The notes under the pieces: model-generated
Seen by the model: the letters and a program-made list of their open reading frames with translations, nothing else
Told to the model about the DNA's origin: nothing
Databases searched by the model: none
Position numbers and translations under genes: made by a program
Source of the DNA: Syncephalastrum monosporum B8922
Taxonomy: Eukaryota > Mucoromycota > Mucoromycetes > Mucorales > Syncephalastraceae
Direction: 5' to 3'
NCBI GenBank assembly: GCA_000697355.1
Contig: JNEN01001206.1
Span: 310,001-374,000 of the forward strand
Length of the DNA: 64,000 nt
Shown here: piece after piece, positions 24,108 to 34,997 of the stretch
How the letters are laid out: each line of letters opens with the position of its first letter
Numbering within the stretch: the stretch's first letter is position 1

Positions 24108-26619
24108 CTAGTTGCCAAAGGCAGCATAGAATCCATGTTTGACCCAGTCAATTTTGGCCTCATGAAGTTCTCGAGGAATAAGTTGCGCGCTGGCTTCAAG
24201 GGTATCAGGATCAGGAACAGCATGGCCCACTTCGGCAGAGCGAGGTAACAGATTAAATAGGCGGCGAGATTCGTCGAGCTCAGCACGTTTCTGCTTGCTG
24301 GGGTGGGCGAACTGCGACGCAATGGCATCCTTGCCGAATTCGGTTTGCGTCTTGTTGGTGTTGACGGCGCCAAAGACTTCATTGGCAGCCGAGTAGTACT
24401 TGATGCACTGGTAGAAGCCGACGGCATTACGATATGTCTTGTAATGCGAGTCGTACTGGAAAGTAGAGAGGGGAATAAAGGAGAAGATAGTGAGTCAAAC
24501 TGACTAATAAACCCAGAAACGAAGATATACCTTTTTGTGAAGCGCATCCTTCAAAGTCTCTATAGACTTATCGCCAGGGTGGAGGATTTCCCAAGGGTTG
24601 CGGCATGAGTTAGCCTTGCAGTCTTTGAGGACATACAAAAGTGCGTCTAATCGGTCAATGAAGCTTTCATCATAGGTAGAGTCAAGGTCATGGCCGCTGG
24701 CGCCATACAAGTTGTTCGTTTCATAGGGATCGACCTTGAGGTCATACAGCTCGCGTTCGCCCGTGCACCACGTAGCAAACTTCACTGTGGAAAGCGTATC
24801 AGTCAGATTAATATCTAATATCTTGCCGGTGCAACACCAAGATACTTACAGTCGTAATCCTCGGAGATCACACGCAAGGTTTTGTATGTGTTTGGACCCG
24901 TTTCTGGAATAGAAACCACTCTAGAAAAGCCAGGGTGTGAGCACTCGACTTTATCGATGAGAATTCGGGATAATGTACTTACTCGCCCATAATACCCAAG
25001 GACCAGTACTCGACTGCAAAGCTCTCCTTGGCAACTGGATGAGGGTGCTTAGCAAGCTCCTTCGTTAGCGGAATAACGCCGCCGTCCACCCACGCAGGAG
25101 TGATGGTCTTTGAATCCGTTGCGAGAGCGACCAAAGTAGGAGCGATATCATGATGGGCGCTGACAAGTCTGCTCACTTCGTTTTTCTTCACACCAGGACC
25201 ACGCACAATAAAAGGAACGCTATGCAGAACTCGATTTGTCAGAGAAAAAATTTACATGAATTTTGCAGCTTACTTTATGTCTTCCTCGATGTTGGTGGAT
25301 TTGCCTGCTGAAGCACGGTGCTGGCCAATGTGATAGCCATTGTCGGCGCTGTAAATAATATAGGTATTGTCAAGCTTGCCCTGATGGTCGAGCTCTTCGA
25401 TAAGCGAGCCGATCATTTCATCCACCGCTTGGAGGGCGCGCAGGCGGTCACGGTACAGCTCATCAAACTCGTCCACCAGTGTTTGGTTACGCTGAGGGAA
25501 AGTCTTCCAGTATGAGGCAGTCTTCGTGAGTTTGGAGGGGTTGAAATTAGGGGTACGGGGGACTGCAAAGATGCATGAGTGTTTGCTGACGCAGATATTT
25601 CGCTCCTTGCGAGTATACTGTTACATACGTTTAACGTCCTTGAAAAGGTTCTTGTGGCGTGCGGCAGGAATCGGGCTCTCGGTATGCAAATTGCCTGCCT
25701 CATCATACTTAAACTGGGCATGGGGGGCCATTGGAGCCACTATAGAAAAGCTGTTAGACAGACCACACGGAAAGAGAGATAGATGGCATACCCCAGAGAA
25801 AAAAAGGTTTTTCCGTTTCATTTCGCTGGCCCTTGAGTACATTCAAAGCCTTGGCGTGGATGACGTCTGTCTGGTACGTGTTGTTATAGTAAACAGGATG
25901 CTGACCATTCTTCGAGAAAACGGCGGTGTTATACACGTATGTATAAGGGTCCACAAGCTGATCTTGGTAGTCGAACCTATAATGTACTTCATAAGTCAAA
26001 GGAATGGCACAATATCTAGTTCGGATACCCTACCCCTTGGGTGTGGGATTGTCGTAGTTGTTTACAGAATATTCGTTCATGAGCTTGCCGATATAATGCG
26101 TGGAATAGCCAGCCTGAAGCCCGTCATTGCATTAGTATCATGTGGTAGCAAGTGTCATGCCTCCCAAGGTAAACATCCAGCTATTTACCTTTTGCATCCA
26201 AATTGGAAGATAACTTTCTCCAAGTCCAAGTTTTGAAAAGCGGCTGTAGCCACCGTATGGAGGAGACACATCGGTTATACTTTCAATTGGGAGAGAGATA
26301 GAAAGGTTTGTGTCAAATGCGTCGATCAAGAGATGTAGTTGACCTACTTTGTGTTGTGTGCGTATTGACCACGCAATAAGCCGACCCGACTAGGACAGCA
26401 CAAGGCAATAGTTGCATAGTGATTTTTGTACAGAGTGCCTTCTTGGACGATATGTTTTTGTAGATTGGGCATGTAGTCAAGAGAATTGAGGTGCAGGTCC
26501 TGATCATCTGTAAAAATGAATAATATGTTGGGCTGCTGTTGTTTTTCTGAAGCGGCCGATGCTGAAGAAATGGTCAGCACAGCTGCTGCCAGAACAGACA
26601 AGAAAGTGCGAGCGACCAT
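24108..26619 (-). CDS. Secreted arylsulfatase-type sulfatase
   Basis: Ten exons (26348-26619, 26189-26279, 26034-26113, 25792-25976, 25629-25739, 25274-25562, 24983-25219, 24850-24920, 24531-24784, 24108-24455) close to 645 aa. It opens with a signal peptide (MVARTFLSVLAAAVLTISSA). The metal-binding start is LFIFTDDQD; the active-site signature is ALCCPSRVGLLRGQ, where the first Cys of C-x-P-S-R would be oxidised to formylglycine. Further motifs: AGYSTHYIGKLMNE, YSADNGYHIGQH and VPFIVRGPGV. The closest family look is the arylsulfatase / N-acetylglucosamine-6-sulfatase type found in fungi. Several N-x-S/T sites fit a secreted glycoprotein. It would release sulfate from organic esters outside the cell; substrate not shown. 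A TATA box lies about 60 bp upstream. Confidence 0.93.
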
Positions 26620-26678
26620 CTTTTCGGGGCAGTGGAGGAAGCAAGGGACAAGGGCGGTTTCATTTTTTAGTGGAAACC

Positions 26679-26690
26679 TTTTATATTTTT
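26679..26690 (-). promoter_or_regulatory. TATA box of the sulfatase gene
   Basis: Minus strand AAAATATAAAAG, 60-71 bp before the ATG at 26619. Confidence 0.5.
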
Positions 26691-27599
26691 ACCTTCCCTC
26701 ATCTGCAGGCAGTACGAAAGGGGTCTAGCAGCGCGTACATACGTTATGCTTAGAGCTAATCCCGCTCGCATTATCGGAAACAGTACGAGACCTTTTGCTA
26801 TAGGTACTCATCTCAGACGTGTATAACAGCCAGTTGAACATGACCGAATATCCGCGACTCTTATTTAGTACAACGTGCCATTTCAGTGCGTTATATTGGA
26901 GATATTATATGATAATCTTTCAAGGCGGTCGTTGGTATGCTAGTCATGTAAAATACATAAGTTAATACTATCTCTCCTGGGGCGGCGTCGGTCCTCCAAG
27001 GGATGCAGATTGCCATGCACAATGCACCCGCGTCCGGGCCGATGATCCTTGTCAATGCTAACATATGACACATGTATATCGTCACCACTAAGCGTATCTT
27101 ACTTTGCAGGCAGTGTCCCTTTTTACCTTATACCGGGAAAACAATAGATTAGTATGAGTGCCCTGTATGGTCGCACAAATATCCCCACAGCGATCGGTTC
27201 CACAGAGAATACCGAATCACATCATGAACATTGCAAATTGCGCGAAAAAGATTGCCACTTTCTCCATTCACTTTAAAATATACTCGATTGTCTTGTTAGA
27301 AGCAAAGTGAGAGGAGCTCTTCGAGCTCTTCACATATCTGTGCAGAATTACTAAAGCAGTGCATGCAGCGACTCGATGGAACATATCGAGAGGTGAAGTC
27401 TCATAGATGTAAAAAAAAAAAAAAAAAGATAAACATTGATGTGCTATGCCACGCTATCAGATGTGATACTAGCGAAAGCATCACGGTGGTACATGAATGG
27501 TCTAATTTTCTTTACGAAGTCGTCATATTTTTCCCTTAGGATCTTTATGACATGACTGTGCGCCATAGTGTCGCCATCGTGATGCCGTTATTTAATTTG
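26691..27599. other. Intergenic, no supported gene
   Basis: About 0.9 kb between the sulfatase promoter and the MIX17-like pseudogene. AT-rich, with a 17-A run near 27412. No coding or RNA signal seen. Confidence 0.5.
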
Positions 27600-28008
27600 C
27601 TGCTGGTCGATCTCAGCGCGGCATTTGGAATAAGCTCATCCCCAGCACCAGCATGCGATGACTCCTCAGGCTGCGCAGCCTCCTGCCCCAGCAGCCTTGG
27701 ATGTTTGCCTAAATGGCAACGACTACGGCTGGTGTTGCTGTCGGCTCCGCTGTAGGCTACACCATGGCCAACGGGATCGCGAGCCTTTTCAGCGGCAGTA
27801 ACGACAAGCCTGCCGAGCTGCACCAGCAGCAGTTCAACAGCAGCTTCAGCGGCAGGTCTATCAGCAGCAGCCCGCGGCTGGCCGTGCCTGTGAGGCTGAT
27901 GCCAAGGCCTTCACTCAGCGCCTCGAGTCCACCAAGAACGACATGACGGCCTGTCTTGGATAGCTGGATGCCTTCACGTCATGCCAACGGATGGCTTCCC
28001 AGTACTAG
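27600..28008 (+). pseudogene. Decayed MIX17/CHCHD2-like twin CX9C gene copy
   Basis: Three frames together read as a CHCHD2/Mix17 protein: a Gln/Pro/Ala segment (HPQHQHAMTPQAAQPPAPAA), then MATTTAGVAVGSAVGYTMAN (27713 onwards), the glycine-rich helix typical of the family, and at 27850-28008 a C-terminal CHCH domain (ACEADAKAFTQ, STKNDMTAC, LDAFTSCQRMASQY). It is broken by a frameshift before 27701, a TAA at 27710-27712, a second frameshift near 27830 and a TAG at 27961-27963; the second Cys of the first CX9C pair is Arg. It has no introns, so a retrocopy is possible. The family works in mitochondrial respiration and stress control. Not expected to make protein. Confidence 0.85.
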
Positions 28009-29502
28009 ATAAAGAAAAAGTGACAGTAGAATAATGACCAAGTAGAACTGCTGTTTGACACTGCCCTTTTGCTCTTCGTTTTTTTTCTTTGCATCCCATT
28101 CCCCTTTGTTCATCGTGAGCATATGATAATGGATAACATCAATTGTCATGATCTTTTACCGGCATGTGCATACCTCACCCTAAGTCGTTGTCATAGCAAT
28201 ATTTCTCCTGTTGTCTTGGTTGTCTTGGTTGTCTCTGTCACCCTTGTTGCCTATGTTGGTTTCTCCCTTTAATTCGCTTATAGTAAATATCTCGACTAAC
28301 GGCAACGATAAATGATGTGATGTTAGGTTTGCAGCACGTGACACCACGCTGACGCGTACCTGACTTCTGACCAGCTTGTGTAGGATCATTCTTGTTTTAG
28401 TTTCTTAGTCTTTTTGTCTCTCTTTCTGCCCATTTCTCTACAGCCCTTTACTGTGAGTTCCCGCTTTTGCCCGAATGGAGGAATCGGTGGTGAGGACAAA
28501 TATTACCGTGCTTGCTGTGTTGAATACCGTTGCTTCTCAATATACCAGATCCTTAGAGCCTTGTACCTCTGTTGTATGACCACTGTATGATGTGTATGAT
28601 GGGCTTATGTATGCGTTCATAATTAGGTACAGTCCTACCTATCCGGAGAGCCATATTTCCATATGATAAGGAATGTATAAGGCTTCAAATTCTAGTAAAG
28701 GCAGATACTGTAAGATGTGTAACCCTCGTCACCCACGCCAGATCACAGGTTTGAGTACTGCCTCTATTATACTTAATGCAGTACATGTCTCTTTTGCCAC
28801 GAGACGGGCGTTACGTGCGACAAGATAAACAAGCTGCATGAATCTCTACCTCTTGTTACATCACCGCGTACAGCTCATTTCCCGTTCTTATGACAGTCCA
28901 TGGCTGCAGCCGTGCCGGATATCAACGAACTGACAACCAAGCAATTCCTTTTTGACCAAATACGTCTACTATCAGATTCCGAGCTCAAATAGCGTGTGTA
29001 TTCTCGAAAGAGGATAGCAGAACTACGGGCCACATTTTTGACTAAAACGATTCAGCAACTCATGACAAGAACACACTTCTAGATCTCTTAAGCCATCAAA
29101 ATTGCACTTCAGTACAGTATATCTGCGTGAATCGCCTCAGTAATAGGGAATAAGATCATTAGGATTAGGGCCGATCACCAGCTCATGCAGGTGCGGCTCT
29201 GATGATACTGTACAATAAGACGAGACACTCTAATGATCGGCTTCCACGGATATCGGGGTTGTGGGTTTGTATATGATGCTTAAAAAATGATCCTAGACAA
29301 GAATGCTTCGATATCCATCACATATAAGATCAGATGCTGACCATGTCACAAACGCTACCACTGACTCCTGAAGTGCGAAGGGAGATTTTGCCTATGCAAT
29401 ATTTGTGTCTGTATCAGGAATAATGTGGAACTTTCCAGTTTCCCTCCTCTCAAATTGCATTTTTCTCTTGCTTTGGCTCGACTTTAATCTCAAATAGAAA
29501 CC
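28009..29502. other. Intergenic with one interrupted ORF
   Basis: About 1.5 kb between the pseudogene and nudC. Apart from the interrupted frame at 28900-29082 (separate entry) I see only AT-rich, non-coding sequence. The last 100 bp are the nudC promoter and 5' leader. Confidence 0.4.
28900..29082 (+). pseudogene. Interrupted 60-codon relic, unknown family
   Basis: ATG at 28900 opens MAAAVPDINELTTKQFLFDQ and runs 30 codons to a TAG at 28990-28992. The same frame continues (VYSRKRIAELRATFLTKTIQ) to a second TAG at 29080-29082. Both halves have a coherent, helical, charged composition, so a coding fragment with one nonsense change is likely. A programmed read-through cannot be excluded from sequence. 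I do not recognise the family. Confidence 0.35.
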
Positions 29503-30341
29503 ATGAGCACATCTGACAAGCGCTACGAAGACATGACGGCTGAAGAACGCGAAGCCTACGACAAGGAGGAACAAGCCCGCGAATTAGTCGAGCAGGCTCA
29601 ACTGCCCTACAAGTAAAGAGAACACGAAACGAGGATTGCCGGCAATTGATCTGTATTGTGATCATGTTTTTCAGATGGCGCCAGACGCTCCAGGAGGTTG
29701 ATGTCAGCGTACCTGTTCCAAAGGGAACGCGTGGACGCGATGTGGAGGTGGTCATAAAGAAGAAGCATATCAAGGTCGCTCTCAAGGGTCAGCCTGCCGT
29801 GATCGAAGGCGAATTATGTAAGGAAGTCCTGGTCGACGACTGCACTTGGACGATAGGTAAGTTTCACCATATTATGGCGTGATCCTACCTGTCTTACTGG
29901 CCCTTGTTCGATCAGATAACCAGGAGGAGGTCAATGTGCATCTGGAGAAGAGCAATCAACAGACCTGGTGGGAGAACGTGGTGACGACAGCTCCCAAGAT
30001 CAATACCAAGAAAATCCAGCCTGAAAACTCGAAATTGGAGGACCTTGATTCTGAAACGCGCGCTATGGTCGAAAAAATGATGGTACGTCAGGTGAACCAT
30101 TCATAAGAAAAGAGCAGCACAGTCTTATCATCCCCACAGTTTGACCAGCGACAAAAGGCCATGGGCCAGCCAATGAGTGACGAGATACGGAAACAAAACA
30201 TCATGGAAAGCTTCAAGAAGCAGCACCCAGAGATGGACGTAAGTTAAAGACCAATTGAAAGGAAATATGAGGTTCATGGATCATGATTAGTTCTCCAAGC
30301 TGGACCAAAATGCCTCGAATGGTATGTTTGGTGACAATTAA
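29503..30341 (+). CDS. nudC: NudC nuclear movement protein
   Basis: Five exons (29503-29612, 29675-29856, 29916-30082, 30140-30238, 30291-30341) give 202 aa, close to Aspergillus NudC (198). A charged N-terminal helix ([17 protein letters not shown]) leads to a CS/p23-like domain: [52 protein letters not shown]. The C-terminal helix ends GMFGDN. NudC is an Hsp90-linked co-chaperone of the dynein/LIS1 pathway and is needed for nuclear movement in hyphae. All introns are 50-62 nt and close in phase. Confidence 0.96.
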
Positions 30342-32068
30342 ATGTACAGCCACGATGATGCTGAGTCAGAGCAAAACGTGGAATCTCTAATGAAAAGAAA
30401 AGAAAGACACTTCGTTCCAAAAGAAATCGAAATCTTCTAGATGAGAACATTTATGTTTGGCTGTCTGCTTTGTCTTCACATGAGCTTGAAAATAGATAGT
30501 GGAGAAAAACGTTGTGTTTGACAGACTGCATGGTACATTGTAATCTATTTGAGAGAAGAAAGACCAAGGAGGGTCTATTTGGCTATGGCTATATCGCACA
30601 TATCCCGTTGCCTAATATGATGGAACATGTACCATGCTTCACTTTTAAAACTTATATATTCAAGAGTTACAGTCCTGTACGCATCGCATGTATCTGATAA
30701 CGACTCTGTAAAGACCACAGAGGTTATCGTAAGCATGCTAATGACAGCAGTGTATTTGATGAGAATATTTCAGTACAAGGCGTGGGAGATGGTTTTTGAC
30801 GGTGTGCCAGCTGTTACTAGATTATGGTCTTGCATTGAACTAAATAACCGTGATGCGTTGCGTTCGTGGTATCTCGCGGGATTTCAACACTGCGAGACGA
30901 AATTAGTACCGAGCCGACCTTGGTTATAGCCTCTATCATGAATAGCCGACGTGTATCATGGTGCAACTTTTCGCTATAGCTCAAAAGGTGATCAATACAT
31001 GAAAAAAGTTGAGATAGGGATGCATAAATGAAACAAGACTTTTTTGTTTTTGATATGACGCTGCACATGAAGCCGAAATGGTATGTGCTTATGACCCGTT
31101 TTTTCAAGTGCCCGCCTAGTCATCTCCGTTGTTTTGCCTCGTCTCTCAGGATGAGCAAATATTTCAAAGGTCGTCAATGATAAAAAGACGCGTGATAAGG
31201 GGCTGTTGTTGTGATTCGAGAAATGCTCGTGCTATATGCATATAACTGCATGAAGCAGTATTCGATCACGATGTGCGGGGTCGCAGCTAATATAACCCTA
31301 CTACTAGCTTTCTGTTTGGTTTGCTCTATTGTATGCAGAAAGACTTTACGGAAGATCGTGACCGAGGTACCTTCTGCAAGAGTGCTCACTGTTAAATAAA
31401 AGAAACTTTGAAGAGCCGGTATTTCCTCCGGTAATTATGCCGGCCAGTCTGTACAGTGCACTCCCAGTTATACGCAGTATCTCCACGTAAGAGAGAAGAG
31501 TCTCTTGCTCTTCCGGCCGTTCTAATGCTAACATACGCGAGGCAGACTGGACTCCATAAGATTTGGCCCGTCGAAAAATCCTGTATCCTTTGTAGCAACG
31601 AATTATACCTCTAATTGTTTATCTATACATCCGATGGTATGCTGCTTTTCAGTGGCTGTCATCCTTGATAAACTCAGTGAGGAGCTCAACTCGGAAGAAC
31701 AGGTGCTGCGCCAACTACGAGACCCTCAGTCTACGGGGCAAACGGGGAGTTTCGTATCACGTCAAGATGAAAAGCAAAAAGCCCTGGCGCAACACTGTAA
31801 AAGCGTACGCGCGGCCCACATGACCCAGATTTGGGGTCAGCTCAAAGGTGATTGGTTATTTTCGTCTGGAACGAGTCGAAGCGTGCAATCTGGGCCATAA
31901 AATGGCAAGAGCTCCTTGTTGCGTTCGCATTAGGTTCATTCATCGCGCGTTTTCCTGACCACACATAACCTCCAACCACAAAGAAGCGTTTGAGCTCGTC
32001 TCTTCTGTCCACTTTTTTAAACTAGTCCACCCCCAGTCCACACTCCAGTCCAGTCCTGCAGATTGATT
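30342..32068. other. Intergenic with weak coding-like fragments
   Basis: 1.7 kb between nudC and the RRM gene. A plus-strand frame at about 31654-31900 (contains LDKLSEELNSEEQVLRQLRD) starts after an acceptor-like TTTTCAG and may be an exon or relic, but I could not find partner exons. The final ~120 bp are the RRM gene's leader. Confidence 0.35.
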
Positions 32069-33564
32069 ATGGCCAGCCCCACCACCACACCCGCCGCCAC
32101 GACCGAAAAGCCGGCGGTCGAGAAACCTGTCGCTGACTCCAATGCCACTGTCGACTCCAATGCCAACGATCAGAACGGCAAGCAAGACGTCGAAGATTAC
32201 AAGGTATGCGTTTGTTTTGTGTGACTCCACGCCATTGCTTAGCAACCGTCACTGACCCATCTCGTCTTTCAATAACCTAGGTGTTTGTGGGAAACTTGCC
32301 CTTCAAGGCCACACAAGAGATGCTGACCGAGTTCTTCGGCGGCGCAGGCAAAGTGTAAGTCTAGCAGGGTCTCAACTTGCTCTACTTACTGGTTACTGAC
32401 GCTTGGGCGTAGTGTCGATGCTACCATCATCAAGCACGGCCGTCGTTCCCTTGGTTACGGTTTCGTTGCATTTGAAACCTCGGCTGAAGCTGAAAAGGCC
32501 CGTAACGAACTGAACAAAAAGTCGTTTGACGGCCGTGAGATCAATGTGGAGGTAGCAAAACCAAAGACATCCGAGGAGGTCAAGGCAGAGCGTCGCGCTG
32601 CCAAGCAGCAGAAGCGCAAGGAGAAACAAGCCGTTGCTGCTGCAGCTACTGCCACTGCAGCCGCGGACCCTGCGGCTGAAGCCACAGCCAATGGCGCCAA
32701 GACTGACGAAGCAACGGGTTCGGATGATGCCAAGCGTACGCGCAAGTCCGAGGTAAGTGACATAAACATTGACGCGAGCGTTTCTCTTTTCTTCCGGACC
32801 CGCTGACCGTGACTCATGCGCATATGTTAGCGCCGCCGCCGTAGCACCAAGTCCCGCCGCAGTAAGAAGGCCGCCGCAGCTGCAGCTTCCGAAAGCGAGA
32901 CCCAAGCACAGGAAGAGTCTGGCAAGACCGCAACCACTTCCAGCTCCGAGAGTGGAGAGGGTAAAAAGAAGAAGGCCAAGACACCCCGTCGCAAACAGCG
33001 CCGCTCGGAAGAGAATGCCGAGCCGAGCAAGACTCTTGTCTTTGTGGCAAACTTGCCCTACAGCACCACGGATGAGGGCCTAGGTGAGGTTTTCAAGAGC
33101 TACAAGGTCAAATCGGCCCAGGTCGCCAAGATGAGAAGGTAAGCACATTTGTGGAAAAAAGGAAAGAATGGTATACTCAATCGAGGAAAATCAGCGGCCG
33201 ATCCAAGGGTTATGGTTTCGTTGATCTGGAAAATCAAGAAGAGCAGCAACGCGCTTTGGAAAACATTAAAGATGTGGAGCTCGATGGTCGGGTGATTTAC
33301 CTGAAGGCGGCCCTGTCCGAGCGGGCTGTCACCCCTGAAGCTAACGGCGCTGCTCCTGCTGCCGGAAGCACTGAAGATAAAACAGCAAAGGAGGCGCCGA
33401 AGAAGACTGAGAAGGAAGTCAAGGAGGAGCCCAAGAAGGAGGAGCCCAAGAAGGAAGAACCCAAGAAGGAGGAATCCAAGAAGGAGGAATCCAAGAAGGA
33501 AGAGCCCAAGAAGGAAGAGTCCAAAAAGGAAGAGCCCAAGAAGGAGGAAGCCTCGAAGAAGTAG
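32069..33564 (+). CDS. Two-RRM RNA-binding protein with KKEEP/S tail
   Basis: Five exons (32069-32203, 32281-32354, 32413-32752, 32831-33138, 33195-33564) give 408 aa. RRM1 (residues ~45-125) has RNP2 VFVGNLPF and RNP1 LGYGFVAF; RRM2 (~258-345) has LVFVANLPY and KGYGFVDL. Between them lies a basic Ala/Lys/Arg-rich linker (AKQQKRKEKQ, KSEVS-side splice, then RRRRSTKSRRSKK). The tail is a run of KKEEP or KKEES pentads. Tandem-RRM proteins of this layout (fungal Rnp24/Nop-like) bind RNA, often nucleolar; the exact orthologue is uncertain. The joins are exact and conserve both RRMs, so the model is firm, the role is not. Confidence 0.9.
33423..33560 (+). repeat. 15-bp tandem repeat coding KKEEP/KKEES
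   Basis: Nine or so copies of a 15-bp unit (GAGGAGCCCAAGAAG and variants) in the last exon, in frame, giving a highly charged pentad repeat. Copies differ mainly by CCC/TCC (Pro/Ser). Confidence 0.9.
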
Positions 33565-34010
33565 ACCAACAAAGAATTAATGAACACTCCCACTCAGGCA
33601 TCTGAATTAAAAAAAACATGTCAATTTGCAGCACTAGCAACATTCGAGACTGAACAATGAGTTCGACATATCGAATCTCTACCCTAGAGAACATAGATTG
33701 AATTCATAAAGTCGTTGCCACCATCGGATACTAAGGAAAATACAGCGAAAAAGATCAACGGGGACGTAGAACGGGTGCTGAAACATTGAGAAGAGACAGA
33801 TCTACAGCCAACACGACAAGGCGCGACATCGACCACATATTAGTAGAACGCAATTCTTTGTTGTCAAAAATGTTATCCACATTACTGAAGTGAAGTAAGT
33901 AATTTAAAGGCTCACATAAAGAAAAGCGTGTGTACATATAAAGTTTATAGCTACAAGCATATTACATCATCATAGAATAGGGAGGTATTGTATCTAACTT
34001 TACTGTGAAA
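33565..34010. other. Convergent intergenic spacer
   Basis: 446 bp between the stop codons of two convergent genes. It contains AT-rich 3' flank sequence and no further gene. Confidence 0.5.
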
Positions 34011-34997
34011 CTAGATGGACACTTCTTTTTTCGGGCGTCGTCGTTGTTGAAGGAGCACAGGTCTACTTTCGTAGCGCTGAAGGCAGTCAGGCTGAGAAGG
34101 AGTGATAACGAAGAGGGCTGGCTGACGTTGACGGGATGGACGCTGGAGCGGAGGCTCTTTCCGTTGGGCGGCTGCTGGTGGATGTTCAAGAGAAGAGGGC
34201 ATAGCAAAGGAAGGTGAAGAACGGAGCTCGAGGTCCTTGGGGGATGGCAAGCTGTCAATGCGCTGGGGAGGAGATATAACTGCTTGCGGTGGAGGGGGAG
34301 AGCTTGGCATAGGTGACAGTAAAGACTGGGACTGCGGACAAGCGGTGGGGCTTGTGTACATATTATCACTATCGTTGTCATCACCGTAGATCTCGGTCTC
34401 GGTTGCGCGGCAGTGAGCGGGCGTGAGGGTTAGGCGCAACGTGCGGACCCTCGGCACCAGCTCAGGATCCTTGACAGTTTGGCCGCATACAGTCGGGAAA
34501 CCTTGCGTGATAACTTCCTCCATGCGATTCGTGGCCAGCACGTCATGCAAGTAGGTGCGTACCTGCGGCGAGCCGTAATAGAGCGTGGTTTTGGGTAAAG
34601 TCGGCGAGGCCGGTTCTTTTGGGAGATCACGTCGCTTGCGGCTGCAGCTTCTTGGCTCGGCAGGGGCGCTCATTTGCTTGAGCCAGCGTGGAAACCGGCG
34701 CCGTCGCGAGAACAGAGGCGACAGAGGGGGTGAAGGTGGCTCTTTCTTTTCTTTGTACTTCATGGACGTAGTATGTGTGAGAGGGTGGAGGGGAGGGAGC
34801 TTCTTTTGATAGCGACCCAGATGGCCTTCCTGCTGGGATAGGGGTGGCGAGGGCGGGAAATACATCTCTGGCTGTTGCTTCTGATAGTTTTGTTTTATGT
34901 TCTCCTCTCGTTCTCCGGGTGCGGGGTGGGTGGGTATCGGTGAGACGAATACGCGTGAAGGTGACGCTGTGGAAGAGGGAAGTGTCAAGGATGTCAT
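34011..34997 (-). CDS. Orphan Pro/Ser-rich protein, 328 aa
   Basis: Single-exon frame starting MTSLTLPSSTASPSRVFVSP. Most of it is Pro/Ser/Arg-rich and probably disordered (SPPLSPLFSRRRRFPRW, SPMPSSPPPP). The one ordered-looking block is residues ~140-205: LYYGSPQVRTYLHDVLATNR, EEVITQGFPTV, VPRVRTLRLTLTP. I do not recognise a family. Length, an ATG in reasonable context and composition unlike the antisense frames support a real gene; SPxx and RxxS sites suggest phosphorylation. It could be a lineage-specific regulator. Confidence 0.65.
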   Translation of the reverse strand: MTSLTLPSSTASPSRVFVSPIPTHPAPGEREENIKQNYQKQQPEMYFPPSPPLSQQEGHLGRYQKKLPPLHPLTHTTSMKYKEKKEPPSPPLSPLFSRRRRFPRWLKQMSAPAEPRSCSRKRRDLPKEPASPTLPKTTLYYGSPQVRTYLHDVLATNRMEEVITQGFPTVCGQTVKDPELVPRVRTLRLTLTPAHCRATETEIYGDDNDSDNMYTSPTACPQSQSLLSPMPSSPPPPQAVISPPQRIDSLPSPKDLELRSSPSFAMPSSLEHPPAAAQRKEPPLQRPSRQRQPALFVITPSQPDCLQRYESRPVLLQQRRRPKKEVSI

